Below are positions 1 through 6,696 of a stretch of 12,312 nt of DNA, in pieces (within the stretch, counting starts at the first letter, position 1; every line of letters starts with the position of its first letter). The stretch spans positions 1 through 12,312 of the forward strand of contig NZ_LGEG01000033.1 in NCBI RefSeq assembly GCF_001280125.1, given 5' to 3'. Both the position numbers and the translations under genes were made by a program. The notes under the pieces were generated by a model. That model was not told the origin of the DNA. It saw only the letters and a list, made by a program, of their open reading frames with translations, and searched no databases. This stretch comes from Streptomyces sp. NRRL F-6492. Lineage in GTDB: Bacteria > Actinomycetota > Actinomycetes > Streptomycetales > Streptomycetaceae.

Positions 1-95
1 CGGGGGGGGCCCCCCGGGGAAAGGGCCGGGGGGGGGCCCCCCCCCCGGCCCCCCCCCGGGGGGCCGGGGGGGGGGCCCCCCCCCCCCGCCCCCGC
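1..95. other. Low-complexity G/C homopolymer stretch, likely contig-end artefact
   Basis: This stretch is nearly all alternating G and C runs, for example G8 at 2-9, G9 at 28-36, C10 at 37-46, G10 at 66-75 and C12 at 76-87. The only other bases are AAA at 20-22. Genuine streptomycete coding DNA is G+C-rich but does not show successive runs this long, and normal coding texture starts abruptly at about 95-115. I infer assembly or sequencing error at a contig end. A real self-complementary element cannot be excluded. The frame of the first gene stays open through it, but a translation of this part should not be trusted. Confidence 0.7.
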
Positions 96-1428
96 CGCGG
101 CGGCCCCCGGGCCCGGAGCCCCCGCCGCCCCGGCCGGCAAGGCCCCCGCCCCCGCCCGCAAGCCCCGCCGCGAACTCCTCGCCGCCAGCGTCGGGTCCGT
201 CGTGGAGGCGTACGACTGGACGATCTACGGCGTGCTCGCGCCGTACTTCGCCGAGCAGCTGTTCCCCGGGTCCTCGCCCACCGCCCGGCTGATCGCCGCC
301 TACCTCGGCTTCGCGCTCGGCTTCCTGGTGCGCCCGCTCGGCAGCGTCGTCATCGGGCGGCTCACCGACACCCGGGGGCGCCGCTTCGGGCTCACCCTCA
401 CCGTCGGCCTGATCGCGGCCGGTTCGCTGCTCCTGGCGATCATTCCCGGCCACGCCTCGATCGGGATCGCGGCCCCGCTCCTGGTGGTCGCCGCCCGGCT
501 CGTGCAGGGCCTGTCCGTCGGCGCCGAGAACCCGAGCGCCGCCGCGTACGTCACCGAGACGGCGCCCGGCCGCAGCCGGTACCTCTACAGCGCCGTCTCC
601 TACGGAGGCGTGGTCCTCGGCAGCGCCCTGTCGTTCATCGTGCTCAGCGTCCTCCTCGGCGTGTTCGGCGAGGCGGGCGTCGAGGACGGCGCCTGGCGCC
701 TCGCCTTCGTCTTCGGCGCCCTGCTCGGCCTGACGGCCCTGTGGATCCGGCGCGGCGCGGCCGAGAGCGAGGTCTTCACCGAGGAGGCGGGCAGGCGCGA
801 CGGCGCCCGTGAGCGCGGCGCGAGCCCCTGGCCCGTCCTGCGCGCCCGTCTCGGGCCGCTCTCCGTGGTGTTCGCCATCACCTCCGGCGCCACCACCGTC
901 TTCTACTTCCTCACGGTCGACTTCCCGTCCTACGCCGCCGCCGCGGGCGCCGCCACCAAGGAGGAGGCCTCCGGGGCCCTGCTCCTCGGCATGGTGGCGC
1001 TCCTCGCCGGCATGCTCGCCGCGGGAAAGGCGGCCGACCGGTTCGGGGCCCTGCCCGTCCTGCGGACCGGCTTCGCCGGGCTCGCGCTCGGCTCCGTACC
1101 GCTGCTCGCCGGCATGGTCGCGGGCCGCGTGCCCGTCCCGGTCGTCACGGTGGTGCTGCTGTTCCTGCTCGCCCTGCCCCTCGCCGTCAGCAACGTCTTC
1201 GCGGGGCAGCTCTTCCCGCCCGCCGTCCGGGCGGTCGCCGTCGGCCTGCCCGCCGCCCTCGCGATCAGCCTCTTCGGCGGCACCTTCCCGGCCCTCGCCG
1301 AGTGGCTGCGCTCCACCGGCCACGGCGGCTGGGTGCCGTGGTGGCCGGCCATCACCTGCGCGGCGGCGCTGCTCGCCTCCTGGGGCGTGCGCGAACACCC
1401 CCTTCCCGACACCCCCGTCTCCGAGTGA
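1..1428 (+). CDS. MFS transporter, metabolite:H+ symporter (MHS) type, 5' partial
   Basis: This is a 12-helix-type membrane transporter of the major facilitator superfamily. The MHS signatures are visible: an E-A-Y-D-W-T-I-Y-G segment in helix 1 (from codon 205, like the family's EWYDF.LYG), RPLGSVVIGRLTDTRGRR as motif A in the loop after helix 2, RLVQGLSVGAEN in helix 4, and RRGAAESEVF after helix 6. Known MHS members (ShiA, KgtP, ProP, CitA) import organic acids, amino acids or betaines with protons, so uptake of a small polar metabolite is inferred. A GTG at 202 is a poor start, because it falls inside the conserved helix-1 motif. The same frame continues upstream as an Ala/Pro-rich, basic N-terminus (KPRRELLAASVGSVVE) with no stop, so the true start lies in or before the damaged first ~95 bases. 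The stop at 1426-1428 is 7 bp before the amidohydrolase start, implying co-transcription. The substrate is unknown. Confidence 0.85.
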   Translation, partial: RGGPPGERAGGGPPPRPPPGGPGGGPPPPAPAAAAPGPGAPAAPAGKAPAPARKPRRELLAASVGSVVEAYDWTIYGVLAPYFAEQLFPGSSPTARLIAAYLGFALGFLVRPLGSVVIGRLTDTRGRRFGLTLTVGLIAAGSLLLAIIPGHASIGIAAPLLVVAARLVQGLSVGAENPSAAAYVTETAPGRSRYLYSAVSYGGVVLGSALSFIVLSVLLGVFGEAGVEDGAWRLAFVFGALLGLTALWIRRGAAESEVFTEEAGRRDGARERGASPWPVLRARLGPLSVVFAITSGATTVFYFLTVDFPSYAAAAGAATKEEASGALLLGMVALLAGMLAAGKAADRFGALPVLRTGFAGLALGSVPLLAGMVAGRVPVPVVTVVLLFLLALPLAVSNVFAGQLFPPAVRAVAVGLPAALAISLFGGTFPALAEWLRSTGHGGWVPWWPAITCAAALLASWGVREHPLPDTPVSE

Positions 1429-1435
1429 GGACGCC

Positions 1436-2728
1436 ATGGACTCCCTGACCGCAGTGCTCGACGCGCTGGAACCGCTGTTCCCCGCGCTGGAGGCCGACTA
1501 CCAGGACCTGCACGCCCACCCCGAGCTCGCCTTCCAGGAGAAGCGGACGGCGGCGCTCGTCGCGGAGCGGCTCGCGGCGCAGGGCGGCTGGGAGGTCACC
1601 ACCGGCGTGGGCCGCACCGGCGTGGTCGCCGTCCTGCGCAACGGCGAGGGACCCGTGGTCATGCTGCGCGCCGACATGGACGCCCTGCCGGTGAAGGAGG
1701 CCACCGGCCTGCCGTACGCGAGCACCGCGACCGCCACCGACGACTCCGGCGCCGAGGTCCCGGTCATGCACGCCTGCGGCCACGACCTGCACGTGGCCGC
1801 CCTGATCGGGGCGTGCGCCCTGCTCTCCTCCCGCACGGACCACTGGAACGGCACGGTCGTGGCCGTCTTCCAGCCCGGCGAGGAGAGCGGCTACGGCGCC
1901 CGGTCGATGGTCGACGACGGCCTGTTCGAACGCTTCCCGAAGCCGGACGTCATCCTCGGCCAGCACGTCGGCCCCGGCCCCGTCGGCCTCATCGCCACCT
2001 GCCCCGGCACCGTCATGGGCGCCACGGACTCGATCACCGTCAAGCTCTTCGGACGCGGCGGACACGGCTCCAAGCCGGAGTCGGCCGTGGACCCGGTCCT
2101 CATGGCCGCCTCCCTCGTCCTGCGGCTCCAGACCATCGTCTCCCGCGAGACCCCCGCCCAGGAGCCGGTGGTGGTCACCGTCGGCAAGCTCCACGCGGGC
2201 ACCACGGCCGCCGTCATCCCGGACACGGCCGAACTCGGCATCAACGTCCGCACCAGCTCGGCCCCCGTCCGCGACAAGGTCCTCGCCTCCATCGAGCGCC
2301 TGGCGAAGGCGGAGTCGGACGCGGCCGGCGCGACCGCGGAGCCGGAGATCACCTCCGTCTACCACCTGCCGATGACGGTCAACGACACGGCCGCCGCCGA
2401 GCGGGTCGCCGACGCGCACCGGAAGGCCTTCGGCGACGGCGCCGTGATGACGATGGGCCCGACCACGGCCAGCGAGGACTTCGGCATCCTGGCGACGGCC
2501 GCCCGGGTGCCGTCCGTGTACTGGTTCTGGGGCGGCCTCGACCCCGAGGTGTTCACGGCCGCGTTCGCCGCCGGCCGCCTCGACGAGGACATCCCGCAGA
2601 ACCACGCCCCCACGTTCGCCCCGCAGTCGGGCCCCGCGCTGCTCGTCGGCGTCCGCTCGATGGTCGCCGCGGCCCTGTCCTGGCTGGCGGACGAGGACGG
2701 GAAGACGGCGGAGGAGACGACCGCATGA
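1436..2728 (+). CDS. M20D-family metal-dependent amidohydrolase (HipO/AbgB/IAA-amino acid hydrolase-like)
   Basis: This is a 430-residue predicted cytosolic di-metal hydrolase that cleaves N-acyl or aminoacyl amide bonds. The M20 motifs occur in order: LRADMDALP (77-85), HACGHD (112-117, with Cys114 and His116 as likely metal ligands), QPGEE (146-150, general base and ligand glutamates), GQHV (175-178), GRGGHGSKPE (206-215, lid-domain His), TASEDFG (344-350) and NHAPTF (389-394, C-terminal metal His). Length and motif set fit the M20D subgroup. There is no signal peptide. The ATG at 1436 has GAGGA 4 nt upstream. Its TGA overlaps the ATG of the next gene (ATGA at 2725-2728), indicating translational coupling to an ATP-grasp ligase. 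In this context it may remove an acyl or amino-acid protecting group, hydrolyse a self-toxic amide, or process an imported conjugate. The exact substrate cannot be read from sequence. Confidence 0.9.
   Translation: MDSLTAVLDALEPLFPALEADYQDLHAHPELAFQEKRTAALVAERLAAQGGWEVTTGVGRTGVVAVLRNGEGPVVMLRADMDALPVKEATGLPYASTATATDDSGAEVPVMHACGHDLHVAALIGACALLSSRTDHWNGTVVAVFQPGEESGYGARSMVDDGLFERFPKPDVILGQHVGPGPVGLIATCPGTVMGATDSITVKLFGRGGHGSKPESAVDPVLMAASLVLRLQTIVSRETPAQEPVVVTVGKLHAGTTAAVIPDTAELGINVRTSSAPVRDKVLASIERLAKAESDAAGATAEPEITSVYHLPMTVNDTAAAERVADAHRKAFGDGAVMTMGPTTASEDFGILATAARVPSVYWFWGGLDPEVFTAAFAAGRLDEDIPQNHAPTFAPQSGPALLVGVRSMVAAALSWLADEDGKTAEETTA
2710..2716 (+). promoter_or_regulatory. Ribosome binding site of the first ATP-grasp gene
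   Basis: GGAGGAG lies 8 nt before the ATG at 2725, inside the end of the amidohydrolase gene. It fixes the start among several in-frame upstream codons and supports the ATGA-overlap start. Confidence 0.7.
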
Positions 2729-3975
2729 CCAGGCCCCGCCCGCACGTGACCGTCCTGCACCGCTGGCGGGACACCCACGCGCTGTACGCCGACTACGTCG
2801 ACCACGGCACCCACCGGGTCACCTACATCAGCACCGAACTCGGCCGGTCCTCCATACCCGCCGACGCCGAGGCCGTCGTCACCGTCGGCCTCACCGACGA
2901 CCTGCCCGCCGTCCGGGCGGCCCTCACCGCGCTCGTCGAGCGCCACGGCCCGCCGGAGGCGCTGCTCGCGCTCAACGAGGGCGACCTCGACACGGCGGCC
3001 CTGGTCCGCGAGGAGTTCGGGATCGCCGGGCAGACCCCGGAGGAGCTCGCGGTCTTCCGCGACAAGCTCCTGATGTGCACGACAGTGGCCGCCGCGGGCC
3101 TCCCGGTGCCGGCGCTCGCCCACGTCCCCGACACCGACGCCGTACGGGAGTTCGGGCGCGCCCACGGCTGGCCGCTGATCTGCAAGCCGCACCGGGGCAC
3201 CGCCAGCAGGGGAGTGGTCCGGCTCGACTCCCCGGCCGACCTGGACGCGCACCCGGAGCTGGCCGCCGACCTCGCGGCCGAACCCTTCCTCGCCCAGACG
3301 TTCGTGGACGCCCCGATCCTGCACATCGACGGCCTGTGGGAGGGCGACCGGCTCGGCAGCTGGACCGCCTCCCGCTACGTGGGCGGCACCTGCGCCGACT
3401 TCACCCAGGGCAACTGGCTGGGCTCGGTCGAGGAGGACGACCCGGTGCTGCTCGCCGCCGTGGAGCCGTTCGCCGCCGCCGTCGGGGCCGTCCTCGGCGG
3501 GGGCCGGCCGTGGGTCTTCCACCTGGAGGCCTTCGTCACCCGGGGCGCGGACGGCGGCCCCGCCCTGGTCTTCCTGGAGTGCGGGGCCCGGGTCGGCGGC
3601 GGCGAGATCCCCTTCACCTGGCGGGACGTCCACGACGCCGACCTGATGGCCGCGGCGGCCGACATCCAGCTCGGCCGGGTGCCGGTCCTGCCGACCCTGA
3701 AGACCGGCGAGGTCGGCGGCTACCTGCTCCTCCCGCTGCCCGTCCCCGCGCCCTGCCTGGTCGAGCGCGCCGAGTGGACCGCGCCGCCGCCCGAGGAGCA
3801 CAGGCCGTACGCGGTGCTGCACGTGCCCGTCGGCCGGCGGGTGCCCCCGATCAGCGGCTACGAGCACGTCGGCACCCGCTTCCGCTTCCGCGGCCCGTCC
3901 ACCGCCGTCGTGGAGGAGGCCATCGAGACCTCCGCGAACGGCTTCCGCCTCACCTGCACGCCCCTGGACGCGTAA
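2725..3975 (+). CDS. ATP-grasp carboxylate-amine ligase
   Basis: This is a 416-residue protein of the ATP-grasp superfamily, whose members activate a carboxylate as acyl phosphate and join it to an amine (L-amino acid ligases, CARNS1-like, peptide ligases). Visible parts are an N-terminal pre-ATP-grasp alpha/beta domain (about 1-110), the FRDKLLM segment that opens the ATP-grasp fold (111-117), the ATP-binding lysine in LICKPHRGTASRG (K154) with its glycine/serine-rich loop, FLAQTFVD at the hinge (188-195), and the metal-site strand VFHLEAF (E268) and FLECGARVGG (E285, R289). The last motif reads E-x-G-x-R instead of the commoner E-x-N-x-R, as in some amino acid ligase subfamilies. The C-terminal ~90 residues form an extra subdomain. 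It is translationally coupled to the M20 hydrolase and followed by a 99-bp leader before the tandem ligase. Family membership is firm; the amino acid substrates are unknown. Confidence 0.88.
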   Translation: MTRPRPHVTVLHRWRDTHALYADYVDHGTHRVTYISTELGRSSIPADAEAVVTVGLTDDLPAVRAALTALVERHGPPEALLALNEGDLDTAALVREEFGIAGQTPEELAVFRDKLLMCTTVAAAGLPVPALAHVPDTDAVREFGRAHGWPLICKPHRGTASRGVVRLDSPADLDAHPELAADLAAEPFLAQTFVDAPILHIDGLWEGDRLGSWTASRYVGGTCADFTQGNWLGSVEEDDPVLLAAVEPFAAAVGAVLGGGRPWVFHLEAFVTRGADGGPALVFLECGARVGGGEIPFTWRDVHDADLMAAAADIQLGRVPVLPTLKTGEVGGYLLLPLPVPAPCLVERAEWTAPPPEEHRPYAVLHVPVGRRVPPISGYEHVGTRFRFRGPSTAVVEEAIETSANGFRLTCTPLDA

Positions 3976-4041
3976 CCGGCCGGCCCCACCCGCACCGCCC
4001 GCCACACCCGGGGCCGGTCCGGCGGATCACGCCCCGGCCCC
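3976..4041 (+). promoter_or_regulatory. Alternative inverted repeats in the leader before the tandem ligase
   Basis: The 99-bp gap between the two ligase genes begins directly after the TAA with CCGGCCGGCCCC (3976-3987). This can pair with GGGGCCGGtCCGG (4010-4022, one bulged T) across a 22-nt loop. The central GGGGCCGG (4010-4017) can instead pair with CCGGCCCC at 4034-4041 across a 16-nt loop. The two hairpins are mutually exclusive. No T-tract follows. It could be a partial terminator, an mRNA processing or stability element, or an attenuator-like switch. In DNA this G+C-rich such pairings also arise by chance. Confidence 0.35.
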
Positions 4042-4057
4042 ACGCACCGCCCGCATC

Positions 4058-4065
4058 GGAAAGGA
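4058..4065 (+). promoter_or_regulatory. Ribosome binding site of the tandem ligase gene
   Basis: GGAAAGGA stands 9 nt before the GTG at 4075 and 18 nt before the in-frame ATG at 4084. The spacing selects the GTG. Confidence 0.65.
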
Positions 4066-4074
4066 ACACACACC

Positions 4075-6696
4075 GTGTCCGTCATGACCACCGAACGCCC
4101 GCGCGTCATCCTGGTCGGCAGCCGCATCCGCCAGTACCGGGAGTACGCGCTCGCCTCCCTCGCCGCGCGGTACGAGGTCACCCTGATCGCCCCCGAGGCG
4201 CCCAGCTGGCAGGCGAAGTACGTCGACACCCACCGGATCGCCGACACGACGGACGCGCACAAGCTCTTCCCCTCCGTCGCCGACCTGCGCGGCGAGGTCG
4301 CCGAGGCCGCGATCGTCACCTGGGACGAGTGGTCGCTCGCCGCCGTCTCCTCGGTGGCCGCGCGCCTCGGCCTGCGGGCCATGGACCCGGCCGCCGCCAA
4401 GATCTGCCGCGACAAGTACGCCACCCGCCAGGCCCTGGAGGCCGCCGGGATGGCGGCCGTCCGCCACGCCCCGGCCGCGAGCGAGGACGAGGCCGTGGCC
4501 GCCGCCGAGGCCATCGGCTTCCCCGTCGTCGTCAAGCCCCGCACCCTCGGCGGCAGCTTCGGCGTCATGGTGGCCCGCGACGCCGACGGCCTGCGCCAGG
4601 CCTACCGGCTCGCCGCCGCCAGCCGCCTCCAGGGCGCCGGCACCGCCGACACCGTCCTGGTCGAGGAGTACGTCGAGGGCCCCGAACTGAGCGTCGACAG
4701 CACCGTCGTGGACGGCGTCGTCACCCCCGTCTGCGTCGCCCGCAAGCGCCTCGGCCCCCAGCCGTACTTCGAGGAGGTCGGCCACCTGGTCACCGGCTGG
4801 CAGGACGAGCCGTGGGCCGAGGCGGTCGTGGAGCTGGTCCGCGACTCCCACCGGGCCGTCGGCGTCGACTACGGCGTCACCCACACCGAGCTGCGCGTCA
4901 GCGCCGAAGGCCCGCGCCTGATCGAGCTCAACGGGCGCCTCGGCGGCGACCTCATCCCGCACGTCCACCAGCTCGCCACCGGCATCGACCTGGCCGTCGC
5001 CGCCGCCGAGATCGCCTTCGAGCGCGTCCCCGACCTCACCCCCACCCGCGCGCTCAGCGGCGAGGTCCGCTTCCTCTACCCCTCGTACGACGGCACCATC
5101 GACCGGGTCGTCCTGCCCGACCCGTCCGAGGTCGACGGCCTGGTCGAGGCCGTGGCCCTCGCCGAGCCCGGCGACGAGCTCCAGCTCCCGCCGCGCGGCC
5201 TCACCCCGCGCTCGGCCGCCCTCATCGCCGTCGGCGAGGACCCGGTCGAGACCCGCCGCGCCCTGGACCGGGCCGAGGGCCTCTCCCGCACCGAGGTGAC
5301 CGGCGCGAGCACCCACAAGCTGGGCGCCCGCGTCGAGAACGCCGTCACCCGCCGCTTCTTCGACCACGAGCGCACCGCCGCCCGCATGACGGTCTCCGGC
5401 GTCCGGGGCGTCGAGTGGTTCCGCTACGGCGCCGGCGGCGGCGAGGGCCTCAACCGCCCCGTCTTCCTCAGCGCCGACGACGTCGCCGGCCTCGAACGCG
5501 ACCTCAACGGCCTCTTCGAACTCCTCAAGTCCGTCCCCGGGCGCCTCTTCGGCGGCGACCTGCGCGCCTTCGCCAAGGCCGTCGGCATGAGCGACACCCA
5601 GGCCGACCTGGTCCTGCGCGGCGCGGTCGACGAGATCCCGCCGCTGTCCCGCGCCGACCTCTACCGCGAGACCGGCGGCTTCCGCCTCATGGAGCTGAAC
5701 ACCGGCACCTCGCTCGGCGGCTGGCAGATGGGCGAGTTCGCCCGCGCCCTGATCAAGGACGAGGAGTTCGCGGCCTTCGCCGCCGCCGAGAACCTCGTCT
5801 ACCCCGACCCGCTGGCCCGCATCACCGACGTCCTGCGCCGCCAGGCCCCGTCCCTCGCCGGGACCGCGCGCCCGCTGCTCGCCATCACCGACTGGCCCGA
5901 CGGCTTCGAGAAGTCCAAGTGCTGGATGGAGTTCGTCGTCCCCGCCTTCAAGGACCTCGGCTTCGACCCGGTCGTCTGCCACCTCGGGGACTTCACCTAC
6001 GAGGACGGCAAGGTCGTGTACGACGGGCGGCGCGTCGACGTCGTCTACCGCCTGTTCCTGCCCGGCGAGATGCCGGACGAGCCGCGCACGTACGACCTCG
6101 TCAACCCGCTCCTCGACGCCGCCGAGGCCGGCCAGGTCGAGCTGTTCGCCTCGCTCGACTGCGAGCTGTACGGCAACAAGGGCAGCCTCGCCATGCTCAG
6201 CGACGAGCGCAACCGCGCCGCCCTCACCGAGGACGAGCGGGCCCTCGTCGACCGGATCCTGCCCTGGACCCGCTTCGTCCGCGACGAGAAGGTCACCTTC
6301 GAGGGCGAGAAGATCGACCTCCTGCCGTACGCCGTCGCCAACAAGGACCTCCTGGTCCTCAAGCCGACGCTGCTCTACGGCGGCGTCGGCGTCACCCCCG
6401 GCTGGACCACCGACCAGAAGGAGTGGGTGGAGAAGCTCCACCAGGCCGTCGGCGGCCCCTTCGTCCTCCAGCGCCGCCTGCTCCCCACCACCGAGCGCTT
6501 CCTCTCCGAGGACGGCGTCACCACCGAGGACATGGCCGTCGCCTACGGCACCCTCATGGTCGACGGGAAGTACGCCGGAACCCTGGCCCGGGGCGTCACC
6601 GACCCGGCCGTCGGCATCGTCAGCATGCTGCGCGGCGCCCAGATCGGCTGCGCCTTCCACGTGGCCGACCCGGCGGACGGCGAGGGCGAAAGGTGA
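4075..6696 (+). CDS. Bifunctional ligase: ATP-grasp fused to circularly permuted ATP-grasp domain
   Basis: This 873-residue cytosolic protein appears to join two ATP-dependent ligase modules. Residues about 10-405 form a classical ATP-grasp enzyme of the L-amino acid ligase/CARNS1 type: pre-ATP-grasp domain RVILVGSR, the CRDKYATRQALEAAG helix, FPVVVKP (K154) with the TLGGSFGV loop, VLVEEYVEGPELSVD, and the Mg-site LIELNGRLGGD (E284, N286, R288). Residues about 415-865 look like a circularly permuted ATP-grasp (glutathionylspermidine-synthase-like) domain. FRLMELNTGTSLGG (E540, N542) comes first, then DCELYGNKGSLAML, ILPWTRF, LLVLKPTLLYGGVGV (K763) and PFVLQRRL (Q799), the order expected for the permuted fold. 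Both modules keep their nucleotide-binding lysine and acidic/Asn residues, so both are probably active. The natural inference is two sequential amide bonds built by one polypeptide. Its stop overlaps the exporter's GTG (GTGA at 6693). Substrates are unknown. The two modules are usually separate proteins in my recollection, which makes the fusion notable. Confidence 0.85.
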   Translation: MSVMTTERPRVILVGSRIRQYREYALASLAARYEVTLIAPEAPSWQAKYVDTHRIADTTDAHKLFPSVADLRGEVAEAAIVTWDEWSLAAVSSVAARLGLRAMDPAAAKICRDKYATRQALEAAGMAAVRHAPAASEDEAVAAAEAIGFPVVVKPRTLGGSFGVMVARDADGLRQAYRLAAASRLQGAGTADTVLVEEYVEGPELSVDSTVVDGVVTPVCVARKRLGPQPYFEEVGHLVTGWQDEPWAEAVVELVRDSHRAVGVDYGVTHTELRVSAEGPRLIELNGRLGGDLIPHVHQLATGIDLAVAAAEIAFERVPDLTPTRALSGEVRFLYPSYDGTIDRVVLPDPSEVDGLVEAVALAEPGDELQLPPRGLTPRSAALIAVGEDPVETRRALDRAEGLSRTEVTGASTHKLGARVENAVTRRFFDHERTAARMTVSGVRGVEWFRYGAGGGEGLNRPVFLSADDVAGLERDLNGLFELLKSVPGRLFGGDLRAFAKAVGMSDTQADLVLRGAVDEIPPLSRADLYRETGGFRLMELNTGTSLGGWQMGEFARALIKDEEFAAFAAAENLVYPDPLARITDVLRRQAPSLAGTARPLLAITDWPDGFEKSKCWMEFVVPAFKDLGFDPVVCHLGDFTYEDGKVVYDGRRVDVVYRLFLPGEMPDEPRTYDLVNPLLDAAEAGQVELFASLDCELYGNKGSLAMLSDERNRAALTEDERALVDRILPWTRFVRDEKVTFEGEKIDLLPYAVANKDLLVLKPTLLYGGVGVTPGWTTDQKEWVEKLHQAVGGPFVLQRRLLPTTERFLSEDGVTTEDMAVAYGTLMVDGKYAGTLARGVTDPAVGIVSMLRGAQIGCAFHVADPADGEGER

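Noticed and set aside
2..87. G-run/C-run palindromes as a replication origin, telomere or G-quadruplex element
   Set aside because: The texture is unlike known streptomycete telomeres or origins and ends abruptly; sequencing or assembly error is the simpler explanation.
202..204. GTG as the start of the first transporter
   Set aside because: It lies within the MHS helix-1 motif, has no clear ribosome binding site, and family-like sequence continues upstream in frame.
4017..4028. 12-bp sequence GTCCGGCGGATC shared with 9878-9889 as a common regulatory site
   Set aside because: It is short and GC-rich. One copy lies in a leader and the other inside a convergent terminator, so chance similarity is more likely than a shared function.
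3075..6692. Very long + strand open frame leading into the exporter
   Set aside because: The translation is Arg/Pro/Gly-rich noise in another frame of the ligase genes. Only the part from the GTG at 6693 is a real gene.
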